Part shown: piece after piece, positions 43,697 through 52,583 of the stretch
How positions within the stretch are numbered: the first letter of the stretch is position 1
How the letters are laid out: each line of letters opens with the position of its first letter
Source: Pollutiaquabacter aromativorans
Lineage (GTDB): Bacteria; Bacteroidota; Bacteroidia; AKYH767-A; 2013-40CM-41-45
Direction of reading: 5' to 3'
Length of the DNA: 64,000 bases
NCBI GenBank assembly: GCA_049177215.1
Contig: CP185379.1
Span: forward strand, 372,001-436,000
The notes under the pieces: generated by a model
The model's database searches: none
What the model was told of the DNA's origin: nothing
The model's input: the letters and a program-made list of their open reading frames with translations, nothing else
Program-made: the position numbers and the translations under genes

Positions 43697-44826
43697 TGCT
43701 CGTGCTCGGAGTTTATACACTCTTCAGCTTCCTGTATGTTATCTTTCTAGGTCGTGTCCGGAAAGCCTGGTGGAGCCTGAGACAAGCCAATGTCGAGCAG
43801 CCAGCTTCCGTTTCATTCCCATTCGTCACTGTTATTGTACCGGTGCGGAATGAAGCGCAACACCTGCCCGATCTTTTGAACGACTTGTTGGCACAGGATT
43901 ATCCGGACGATCGGTGGGAGCTCATCGTTGTGAATGATGGGTCTGCCGACGGCTCAGCAGCCATTGCGGCTGATTTTTTTCATTCCCACCCGAACCGCGG
44001 CGGTCTGCTGAATCTTCCGGATAGGGAAGGTGGATCGAAAAAGCAGGCTGTCGCGATGGCGATAGCAAATGCAAAAGGCGAATGGATCCTGACCACCGAC
44101 GGGGATTGTAGGGTTGGCCCTTCCTGGTTAACAACCATGGCGCAGGGTATGTCGCCCGGTCGTACCATGCTGGCAGGACCCGTCAACCTGGTTGGTTCAC
44201 CGGATTTCCTGGGCAGACTGCAAACCGCTGAGTGGATCGGTCTTCAATGCATCGGTGCTGCCGGCATCTACCGCGGAAGGAATTTCTTCTGTAACGGAGC
44301 CAACCTGGCTTATCGGAAACAAGCATTCACAGAGAGCGGAGGATTCACCAGGAGCAAGAAGAGGCTGTCGGGTGATGACACGGACCTCCTGCTGCAATTC
44401 AGTCGAAGCTGGCCAGGCAGCATCGGCTTTCAATCCGGGACAGGTGCTATCGTCGAAACCTTCGCAGACGATGGTATTGGTTCTGCGTTTAGTCAGCGTC
44501 ATCGCTGGGCATCCAAGATCCCGGTTGCACTGACCACCGTTACCTTGCTGATTTCCCTGATCGCCTGGTTGTCGCATGCCGGCTTCCTGGCTGCGCTCTG
44601 CATCATGTTTTTCTCGCCCATTGCAGCCTTTGTGGTGCTGCCGGTCTTTTTCCTCAAGGTCCTTGCTGAATACCTCTTGTTGAAAGATGGAGCCGACTAC
44701 TTCGGTCATCGAGTTTCCTTCGGCTTAATTTTAGCCGCTCAACCGTTCTATGCGCTCTACATCACCCTGGTAGGCGCGGCGGCAGTGTTTCTTCCCTATA
44801 CCTGGAAAGGCCGAAAAGGCCGGTAA
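43693..44826 (+). CDS. Family 2 glycosyltransferase, membrane-bound
   Basis: The product has 377 residues. One N-terminal membrane segment is followed by a GT-A domain: VIVPVRNEA, VNDGSADGS, the DxD-type TTDGDCRVG and the late GDDTDLLLQF and QRHRWASK motifs. Two or three C-terminal membrane segments follow. It resembles processive or polyprenyl-linked GT2 enzymes. The substrate is unknown. It overlaps the upstream flippase-like gene and is 3 bp from the ABC permease. Confidence 0.9.
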   Translation: MMLVLGVYTLFSFLYVIFLGRVRKAWWSLRQANVEQPASVSFPFVTVIVPVRNEAQHLPDLLNDLLAQDYPDDRWELIVVNDGSADGSAAIAADFFHSHPNRGGLLNLPDREGGSKKQAVAMAIANAKGEWILTTDGDCRVGPSWLTTMAQGMSPGRTMLAGPVNLVGSPDFLGRLQTAEWIGLQCIGAAGIYRGRNFFCNGANLAYRKQAFTESGGFTRSKKRLSGDDTDLLLQFSRSWPGSIGFQSGTGAIVETFADDGIGSAFSQRHRWASKIPVALTTVTLLISLIAWLSHAGFLAALCIMFFSPIAAFVVLPVFFLKVLAEYLLLKDGADYFGHRVSFGLILAAQPFYALYITLVGAAAVFLPYTWKGRKGR

Positions 44827-44829
44827 CCC

Positions 44830-46038
44830 ATGCGATACGATTCTCCCGGTCAGCAAGTCTGGCGCCGCTTTCGAAAAAACGGTGCGGCCATGTCCGGATT
44901 AGCGGTCATCGCGCTTGCGATCCTGGTAGCTCTTTGCTGCACTGTCATTCGATCCGATGAAAGCCCGGAGGCTAACCGGATCTGCCTGCCGATCGGGAAT
45001 CAACGCCCGGGATTCACTTGCGATTTTCTCTTGTTAAGAAAGAACCAGGAAGCCATGGTCCCGGGTCTGTGGCAACAGTTCTGGAACGGAACCCCGGATT
45101 CGATGCAATGGGTGGCGGTTTCCGATTGGCGCATCGCGTCCGATACGGTATTCTATCACGAATGGTCGCCGGATGCCCTGCTCCCGGAGCAGTTCGTGCT
45201 TCTGGCCGAAGCGGTATGGCCCATACTGGATCCGCATCAGTTGGTGAACAGGGACGGCAAGTGGTCAGCGCGCGATGTTTATGGGGCGATCCGTACTTCC
45301 TCCACGGAAGAATTGAGAACGACATTCAGCGAGCACCAGGTCACCCGCCGGACGTTTCTACTTGGAACCGACCGGTACGGTCGCGATATGCTGAGCCGCC
45401 TGCTTACCGGAACGCGTATCACTTTTTTCGTCGGTCTCGTCGCTGTCGTCATCGCGCTGCTCGTGGGCGTGACCCTGGGTTCCTTAGCCGGTTTCTTCCG
45501 GGGAAGAATCGACCGGTTCATCTTATGGCTCATCAACGTTACCTGGTCGATGCCAACCTTGCTGCTCGTCATTGCGATCACCTTGCTACTGGGTAAAGGC
45601 TTTTCACAGGTCTTTATCGCCGTGGGACTGACGTTGTGGGTGGATGTGGCCCGCCTGGTACGCGGACAGATCTTCAGCGTGCGGGAACAGGAGTTCGTAA
45701 CGGCGGGGAGAGCATTGGGCTATAAGAACGCCCGGGTCATTTTTCGTCATATACTCCCCAACATCGCCGGGCCGGTGCTCGTTGTCGCCGCCGCGAATTT
45801 CTCTACCGCGATCCTGCTCGAAGCCGGACTGAGTTTTCTTGGCATCGGTGCTCAACCACCTACGCCAAGCTGGGGTGCGATGATCAAGGAGAACTATGGC
45901 TACATCATTCTTCCCGGTACGGCCTACCTGGCCGTGTTACCGGGCCTTGCCATCCTCTTGCTGACCCTCGCCTTCACCTTTGTGGCCAACGGGCTCCGCG
46001 ACGCCCTCGACAGCAGGCAACAGCTCTTGTCGGCCTGA
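44830..46038 (+). CDS. ABC transporter permease, DppC/OppC family
   Basis: The product has 402 residues. The first membrane segment (residues 20-40) is followed by a long extracytoplasmic stretch to about residue 175. GTDRYGRDMLSRLLTGTRIT then leads into five further membrane segments. The EAA loop is EFVTAGRALGYKNARVIFRH. Partners of this family import peptides or nickel through an ATPase and a second permease, which are not next to it here. The gap to the GT2 gene is only 3 bp. Confidence 0.9.
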   Translation: MRYDSPGQQVWRRFRKNGAAMSGLAVIALAILVALCCTVIRSDESPEANRICLPIGNQRPGFTCDFLLLRKNQEAMVPGLWQQFWNGTPDSMQWVAVSDWRIASDTVFYHEWSPDALLPEQFVLLAEAVWPILDPHQLVNRDGKWSARDVYGAIRTSSTEELRTTFSEHQVTRRTFLLGTDRYGRDMLSRLLTGTRITFFVGLVAVVIALLVGVTLGSLAGFFRGRIDRFILWLINVTWSMPTLLLVIAITLLLGKGFSQVFIAVGLTLWVDVARLVRGQIFSVREQEFVTAGRALGYKNARVIFRHILPNIAGPVLVVAAANFSTAILLEAGLSFLGIGAQPPTPSWGAMIKENYGYIILPGTAYLAVLPGLAILLLTLAFTFVANGLRDALDSRQQLLSA

Positions 46039-46119
46039 GTTGTACACGGCTGTCAATAACCTTCAGGCTTCATCCTGAAAAAGTTAAAAATCCGCTTCCC
46101 GGAGGGTAGCCGGATTGCG

Positions 46120-46151
46120 TATATTTACAAGACTGGGCCGGTAGCAGGCCC
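46120..46151 (+). promoter_or_regulatory. dnaE promoter and leader hairpin
   Basis: TATATTTAC at 46120-46128 resembles the -7 element. A small stem GGGCC and GGCCC at 46135-46151 follows within 7 nt and is itself followed by TTTT. The ATG is 12 bp after the hairpin. Confidence 0.5.
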
Positions 46152-46163
46152 TTTTCCGTCATC

Positions 46164-49100
46164 ATGCCGAACTTTTCCCACCTGCACGTCCATACGCAGT
46201 TTTCCCTGTTGGACGGGGCTGCCGATATATCCGACCTCTATAAAAAGGCCGTCAAGGACAAGATGCCTGCCATTGCCATCACCGATCATGGCAATATGTT
46301 CGGCGCTTTTAAGTTTGTCGCGGAGGCTTCCAAACACAACACGAAAGAACATCCGGATACGATCAAGCCGATCGTCGGATGCGAATTCTATGTGGTGGAG
46401 AATCGCCACAAGCAACAGTTCACCAAAGACGACCGCGACCAGCGTTTTCATCAGCTCCTGTTGGCGAAGAACGCGGAAGGGTACAAGAACCTGGTCAAGC
46501 TGTGTTCACTCGGCTACATCGAAGGGTTGTATGGTAAATATCCCCGCATCGACAAGGAGTTGGTGTTGAAGTACCATAAAGGGTTGATCGCGACTACCTG
46601 CTGCCTGGGTGCCCTCGTACCGCGCACCATTCTGCGTAAAGGCGAGGCCGAAGGAGAGAAAGAGTTCAAGTGGTGGCTCGACCTGTTCGGTGAGGATTAT
46701 TACATCGAACTTCAACGACACGATATTCCCGAACAGCACAAAGTGAATGAGGTGCTGTTGCGATGGGCGGTCAAGTATGGTGTAAAGGTGATCGCCTCGA
46801 ACGATTCCCATTATACCGATCGCGATGATTACAACGCCCACGACATCCTGCTGTGCATCAACACCGGCGAGAAGCAGGCGACTCCGACGATGAAGGAGTT
46901 CAGCGACGACGATGCTTTTACCAAAGGCAAGCGCTTCGCTTTCTACAACGACCAGTTCTATTTCAAGACGACCGACGAAATGTCGGCCCTCTTCGCCGAT
47001 GTGCCGGAAGCGATCGACAACACCAACGAGATCGTCTCCAAGGTCGATACGCTCCGGCTGAAGCAGGACATCCTGCTGCCGCACTATCAGTTGCCGAAGG
47101 GATTTACCGACCAGGACGAATACCTGCGGCACATCACCTTCGAGGGCGCGAAAAAGCGTTATGGCGATATCGCCCCGGAAACCGAAGAGCGACTCAACTT
47201 CGAGTTGTTTACGATCAAGACGATGGGCTTCGCGGGCTACTTCCTGATCGTGCAGGACTTCATCAACGCCGGCCGCGACCTCGGCGTTTTCGTCGGACCA
47301 GGCCGCGGATCGGCCGCCGGTTCTGCCGTGGCGTATTGCATCGGCATCACCAACATCGACCCGATCAAGTACGACCTGCTGTTCGAGCGCTTCCTGAACC
47401 CGGACCGCAAGAGCATGCCCGATATCGATACCGACTTCGACGATGAAGGCCGCCAGAAGGTGATCGACTACGTGGTGACGAAGTACGGACGAAACCAGGT
47501 GGCCCAGATCGTCACCTACGGCACCATGGCCGCCAAGAGCAGCATCAAGCGACGTGGCGCGCGTCCTGGACCTTCCGCTGCCCGAAGCCGACGCCCTGGC
47601 CAAGCTGGTGCCCGAACGGCCCGGCATCGAACTCCAGCGGGTGCTGCACGCCCCCTTCGATGGCGATGGCAGCCTCAAGGCGAAGGAGAACCTCGAGCAG
47701 CGACGATCTGCGAACAGGTCAAGCAACTGCGCGAGATCTACGAAGGCGAGCGAGCTGCACCAGCGACGGTGCTGCAGGAAGCCGCTGAGAGCTCGAAGGC
47801 TCGGTGCGCAACACCGGCATCCACGCCGCTGGCATCATCATCGCGCCGAAGGACCTCACCGAGATCATCCCGGTCGCCACCTCGAAGGATACGGAATTGC
47901 TCATCACCCAGTACGATGGCAAAGTCATCGAGGATGCCGGCGTCATCAAGATGGACTTCCTGGGGCTGAAAACGCTCACGATCATCCGCGATGCGCTGCG
48001 TCTGATCGAGCAGAACCACGGGGTCAAGATCGACATCGACGCCATCCCGCTCGACGACACCAAGACCTACGAACTCTACCAACGCGGCGAAACCAACGGC
48101 ACGTTCCAGTTCGAAAGCGCGGGCATGCAGAAGTACCTGCGCGAGCTGAAGCCCGACAAATTCGACGACCTCATCGCCATGAACGCCCTGTACCGTCCGG
48201 GGCCGCTGGAATACATCCCCAACTTCATCGCACGTAAACACGGCCGGGAGGCGGTTGCCTACGACCTGCCGGCGATGGAAGAATACCTTCAGGAGTCTTA
48301 CGGGATCACCGTCTATCAGGAGCAGGTCATGCTGCTGTCGCAGAAACTGGCCGGATTCACCAAGGGCGACGCGGACGTGCTGCGGAAGGCGATGGGCAAG
48401 AAGCAGAAGGACGTACTCGACAAGATGAAGTCGAAGTTCATGGACGGTTGCAAAGCCAACGGACACGATCCGGAGGTCTGCGAGAAGATCTGGACCGACT
48501 GGGAAGCCTTCGCTTCCTATGCCTTCAACAAATCGCACTCCACCTGCTACGCGTTCGTGGCGTACCAGACGGCCTACCTGAAAGCGCACTACCCGGCCGA
48601 GTACATGGCCTCGGTGCTCACGCACAACCTCGGAAGCATCGACAAGATCACCTTCTTCATGGAAGAATGCCGGCGGATGGGTATTCCGGTTCTCGGGCCC
48701 GACGTGAACGAATCGCTCTATGATTTCAGTGTCAACCAACAAGGACAGATTCGATTCGGATTGGGTGCGGTGAAAGGGGTTGGGGAGAACGCGGTGATCT
48801 CCATCATTGACGAACGAACCAAAGAGGGGCCCTACGAAAGCATTTTCGATCTTACCAAACGTGTCAGCAGCAAGGCGATGAACAAGAAATGCCTGGAGAG
48901 CCTTGTGCAGGCCGGTGCGCTGGACAGCCTTGGATCGATCGAGCGATCACGCTATTTCGCGATCGATCCCAAAGACAACGCCAACGGCATCGAGAAGGCG
49001 ATACGTTTCGGTAGCGCCTTGCAGAACAAACAAGGTTCCATGCAGAATAGCCTTTTCGGAGACGATCATGAAGAGACCATCGCATTGCCCGTGATTCCGG

Positions 49101-49762
49101 AAGGGGAGTTTTGGAATAACCTGGAGAAGTTGCGGAAGGAAAAAGAAGTAATCGGATTCTACATCAGCGGCCATCCCCTCGACGAATACCGGTTCGAGAT
49201 CCGCAGCTTTTGCAGTCATCGCATCGAACAACTGGCGAACCTGGAGGAGTTGAAGAACCGGGAAGTTTCCATTGCGGGAATTCTGACGGAAGTGAATCAC
49301 CGTATCAGCAAGAATGGAAAACCATTCGGCTCGTTCACTGTTGAGGATTATACCGGCGGGGTTCAAATGGTCTTGTTCGGAGAGGACTACATGAAGATGA
49401 AAGACTACCTGGCACAGGAATCATTCGTCTTCATCAGGGCCAAAGTCCAGAACCGGTTCAATGCACCCGATCAGTATGAAGTTCGCCCGTATATGATGCA
49501 GTACCTGTCCGACGTAAGCGATAAAATGGCAAAATCCTTTACACTCAAACTGCCTTTGAGTGTCTTGTCGGAAGGGTTGATTGACCGCCTCTCGGACGTC
49601 CTGTCCGCCAGTCCGGGCAATTGCCAGGTGAAGATCCAGGTCAGCGACCCGGTGGACAATCTGGCGGTGGATTTGCCTTCCAGAAAGCTTAGAATCCGCC
49701 TGAATAGGCAGCTTCTGGAGGATCTTGACGCCATCGGGACAGTAGAATATCAAGTTAATTAG
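46164..49762 (+). CDS. dnaE: DNA polymerase III alpha subunit, with clustered frameshifts
   Basis: The N-terminal PHP domain starts FSHLHVHTQFSLLDG. The polymerase core has GPGRGSAAGS and the catalytic PDIDTDF; the fingers, beta-binding region and OB domain (VSIAGILTEVNHRISKNGKPFG) follow. It is the replicative polymerase. From 47550 to 47791 the frame changes six times by insertions only (1, 1, 1, 1, 2 and 2 bases). Removing eight bases restores DVARVLDLPLPEADALAKLV, EQVKQLREIYEG, SELHQR, VLQEAAE and LEGSVRNTGIHAAG in one frame of 1196 residues, a normal length. A truly broken essential gene is implausible, so consensus error is the likely cause. Confidence 0.93.
47550..47791 (+). other. Indel-dense segment inside dnaE
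   Basis: Six insertions relative to the expected reading frame occur within 242 bp: near 47550, 47702, 47712, 47746, 47766 and 47790. Several fall in AGCGA, TGCGA or GGCGA contexts. Sequence on both sides translates cleanly. Confidence 0.8.
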
Positions 49763-49802
49763 TGACAATAAGGCGGAAACCGGCCTTGGCTGGGATTTTG
49801 CC

Positions 49803-49823
49803 TAAGTTTGTGCCCGCTACGGG
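49803..49823 (+). promoter_or_regulatory. Thioredoxin promoter -7 element with adjacent mini-hairpin
   Basis: TAAGTTTG (49803-49810) fits TAnnTTTG. Two nt later CCCG-CTA-CGGG (49813-49823) can fold at the transcript start. The A-rich leader before the ATG is typical of well translated Bacteroidota genes. Confidence 0.55.
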
Positions 49824-49855
49824 AAGAAGTAAAAACATCAAAAAACCAAAGAAAA

Positions 49856-50176
49856 ATGGCATTAGAAATTAACGACCAGAATTTCGAAGAACTGGTCATG
49901 AAGTCCGATAAGCCGGTCCTCGTCGATTTTTGGGCCGAGTGGTGTGGACCCTGCCGCATGGTAGGTCCGATCGTGGAAGAACTCGCCAAAGAATACGACG
50001 GCAAGGCTGTGATCGGTAAGGTAAACGTGGATCATAACCCGAACATTTCGATGAACTTCGGTATCCGGAATATCCCGACCCTGTTGATCTTCAAGAACGG
50101 TCAGGTAGTCGACAAGCAGGTCGGCGCCGTACCGAAGTCGATTCTGGCCAATAAATTGAACGCCCAGATCGCCTGA
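49856..50176 (+). CDS. trxA: Thioredoxin
   Basis: The product has 106 residues with active site WCGPC (Cys30, Cys33), preceded by VDFWAE, and the cis-proline motif IPTLL. It reduces protein disulfides in the cytoplasm. It could also recycle the thioredoxin-type arsenate reductase encoded at 59763-60203. The ATG at 49856 is chosen over upstream in-frame codons because MALEINDQNFEELV aligns with the family start and follows an A-rich leader. Confidence 0.97.
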   Translation: MALEINDQNFEELVMKSDKPVLVDFWAEWCGPCRMVGPIVEELAKEYDGKAVIGKVNVDHNPNISMNFGIRNIPTLLIFKNGQVVDKQVGAVPKSILANKLNAQIA

Positions 50177-50197
50177 TCGATCCTGGACGCATAGAGC

Positions 50198-50234
50198 AGA
50201 GCGGTTAGCCCCAAGGCTGGCCGCTCTTTGCTTT
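50198..50234 (+). terminator. Rho-independent terminator after trxA
   Basis: The stem AGAGCGGTTAGCC and GGCTGGCCGCTCT (with two G-T pairs) around loop CCAA is followed by TTGCTTTT. Confidence 0.88.
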
Positions 50235-50258
50235 TCAATACCGCCCGAAGCGATTCGT

Positions 50259-50266
50259 TATCTTTG
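50259..50266 (+). promoter_or_regulatory. -7 element directly before the DUF58 gene
   Basis: TATCTTTG ends 5 bp before the ATG at 50272. With the usual spacing the transcript would begin at or next to the start codon, so the mRNA may be leaderless. Confidence 0.5.
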
Positions 50267-50271
50267 ATCCC

Positions 50272-51195
50272 ATGCCGGTCAATCAACAGGAGATCCAACG
50301 TTTCGGTCACCTCGAACTGCTTGCCAAGCAGGTAGTGGAGGGATTCATCACCGGGCTGCACAAAAGTCCGTTTCATGGTTTCTCCGTGGAATTCGCCGAG
50401 CACCGGCTCTACAATACCGGCGAATCGACCCGGCACATCGATTGGAAACTCTTCGGCCGTACCGAAAAGCTCTTCGTCAAACGCTACGAAGAAGAGACCA
50501 ACCTGCGTTGTCAGTTGGTCATCGACAATTCTTCCTCGATGCACTTCCCGGAACCCGGGCAATCGAAGATTCCGAACAAGATCGATTTCTCGGTGCATGC
50601 CGCCGCTGCACTGGCGTATCTGCTGCGAATGCAACGCGACGCGGTCGGACTCAGCGTCTTCTCCGACACGATGGAGATGAACACACCGCCCCGTTCGAGT
50701 TCTGTGCATCATAAGCTTTTATTCTCCCAATTCGAAGACCTGTTACGTCATAAGGGTCTTGAGCTTGCGAAGAAAACGGTCGCGGCATCCGCGCTGCACG
50801 AGATCGCGGAGACCATTCATCGTCGTTCGCTCGTCATCATCTTCAGCGATATGATGGATTCGCGGGCCTCATCCGAGGAGCTGTTTTCGGCCCTGCAGCA
50901 CTTGCGGTACAACAAGCATGAAGTGGTGCTGTTTCACGTGGTCGACAAGCGCCTGGAAGAAGAATTCATGTTCGAGAACCGGCCTTATCGGTTCGTGGAT
51001 GTGGAATCAGGACAGGAGATCAAGGTGCACAGCAATGAAGTACGGGCCTCCTATGTACAGGCTATGGCGGATTACAAACGTGAATTGAAACTCCGCTGCG
51101 GTCAATACCGCATCGATTTCGTCGAAGCCGACATCCGGCAAGGCTTCGAACAGGTGCTGCTGCCCTTCCTGCTCAAGCGCGAGCGGATGTTCTGA
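50272..51195 (+). CDS. DUF58 domain protein
   Basis: The product has 307 residues. The DUF58 core is clear: GESTRHIDWKLFGRTEKLFVKRYEEE followed by a von Willebrand A-like DNSSSM metal site. Members are usually partners of MoxR-type AAA ATPases and are linked to envelope or stress functions. No MoxR gene is adjacent here. The 3' end is 2 bp from the convergent porin gene. Confidence 0.9.
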   Translation: MPVNQQEIQRFGHLELLAKQVVEGFITGLHKSPFHGFSVEFAEHRLYNTGESTRHIDWKLFGRTEKLFVKRYEEETNLRCQLVIDNSSSMHFPEPGQSKIPNKIDFSVHAAAALAYLLRMQRDAVGLSVFSDTMEMNTPPRSSSVHHKLLFSQFEDLLRHKGLELAKKTVAASALHEIAETIHRRSLVIIFSDMMDSRASSEELFSALQHLRYNKHEVVLFHVVDKRLEEEFMFENRPYRFVDVESGQEIKVHSNEVRASYVQAMADYKRELKLRCGQYRIDFVEADIRQGFEQVLLPFLLKRERMF

Positions 51196-51197
51196 GT

Positions 51198-52580
51198 TCA
51201 GAAGCTATAGGTGAGCACCAGGTTGAGGTTGCTCATATCCGTCTTGTTGAAACGGTAGGCTTCCTTTCCGAACAGTTCTCCCTGGTTGAACTTGTGCACG
51301 ACCAACGCCTGCAGATCGAGCCCTTCGAATGTGCCGCTGAAGTGGCGTCGGTATTCCAGGTTCACCTGTACATACGACGGCATTCCGTATTTGTTCAGGG
51401 CTGCATCATTGGCATCGGGGAGGAGATAATAACCCGCGGCGACGAAGAATCGGTTTGTGGCCTGCTCTTTTCCGTAGTTCCATTGTGCCATCAGGGCATG
51501 AACGTCGCCGAGACCTTCGTTGCGTTCGCGTGGAAGAAAGGTGTAGAAGGGATCGCGGCCCCATTCGCGTGGAAGGAGGAATCGGCTTTCGGCGGCAATG
51601 CGGGTGTAGTTGATCCATACCTGCCATTGGTCGCGGAGGATACCCGCCTTTCCGCTGAGTATCCAGGTGCCACTTCCAGTTTCGATGTATGCCTTCGAGG
51701 AATCCGCATTTCCGCCGTCGCCCACAGCGTCTTGCCTGGTTAGCTGCGCCCCGAACCCGTAGTTCTTTCCAGCGGCCTTGCGGGTGCGATAGTCTGCCTG
51801 TCCCAGCAAAATGTGAAAGACGTTCGGTACATAATAATCCCAGAGTTGCCAACGGAGCCGTCGACTCGCATTTCCCTTCACTGCGAGGAGCAGCAGCCCG
51901 TCGGTCTTCACCGCGTAACGATAGGCGGAGGGTTTCCCATGGATGTTGAGTCCGGAGGGATAGATGCCAAAACTGCGTCCGGTAGTGTACCACTGTGTCG
52001 TGGAGCGCGGAGCCATCCGGTACAACCAGGCTGCTTCTACTTGAATTCGTTCGGCTTTTCCGTAGCGCAACCAAACCCCATCGGCGAAGTTGGGGCGGAG
52101 GCGACCATCCTGTGCATTGAGAAAAGGTGTCTGGACTTTTTGCATGCCCCAGGTGAGGCTCCAGGATCCAAGCTGATAGCGCAGGTTGAGTTCTTCCAGT
52201 CTGGCCAGGTCTGTTCTCGTTTTCGGATTATCCAGATCGAACAGGCCAACTTCGTAGCGACTGGATGTGCGACTGATCGGATCCGCTAAGGTCAGGTCAT
52301 TCGACAAGAGGTTGTAGGAATAACTACCGCCGATTGTCAATTGGAATCCCTTGAAGGAACTGGTTTCATACCGCAGGGCAATGGCTGTTCCAAGCGCGTA
52401 ATAATCGCGCAGCTGCTGGTGATTGATCGTCTGCATATAGAATGAACGCAGCGAGCCCTCGGTTTTTCCCCGCAGGAATGCCGAACGCAAACCGGTCGAA
52501 TCTGACGTATTGCCGGCGCTTACCTGTTGCGAGAACAATACAGAGAAAATGCTGAAGAAAAGGAGAAGGTATTTCCGCAT
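51198..52580 (-). CDS. Outer-membrane porin-like barrel of the sulfur operon
   Basis: The product has 460 residues, with a signal peptide ending QQVSAG, alternating amphipathic strands and a terminal LTYSF phenylalanine. Features such as RLEELNLRYQLGSWSLTWGMQ and FADGVWLRYG resemble OprD or alginate-export type porins. Its start is 3 bp from the stop of the TsdA-like gene, so it is the last gene of the operon. By context it may let thiosulfate or a related small anion across the outer membrane; the sequence alone does not show the solute. Confidence 0.75.
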   Translation of the reverse strand: MRKYLLLFFSIFSVLFSQQVSAGNTSDSTGLRSAFLRGKTEGSLRSFYMQTINHQQLRDYYALGTAIALRYETSSFKGFQLTIGGSYSYNLLSNDLTLADPISRTSSRYEVGLFDLDNPKTRTDLARLEELNLRYQLGSWSLTWGMQKVQTPFLNAQDGRLRPNFADGVWLRYGKAERIQVEAAWLYRMAPRSTTQWYTTGRSFGIYPSGLNIHGKPSAYRYAVKTDGLLLLAVKGNASRRLRWQLWDYYVPNVFHILLGQADYRTRKAAGKNYGFGAQLTRQDAVGDGGNADSSKAYIETGSGTWILSGKAGILRDQWQVWINYTRIAAESRFLLPREWGRDPFYTFLPRERNEGLGDVHALMAQWNYGKEQATNRFFVAAGYYLLPDANDAALNKYGMPSYVQVNLEYRRHFSGTFEGLDLQALVVHKFNQGELFGKEAYRFNKTDMSNLNLVLTYSF

Positions 52581-52583
52581 CGA

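Noticed and set aside
46506..48742. Minus-strand open frames opposite dnaE (406 and 334 codons)
   Set aside because: Shadows of the conserved polymerase; no recognisable domains.
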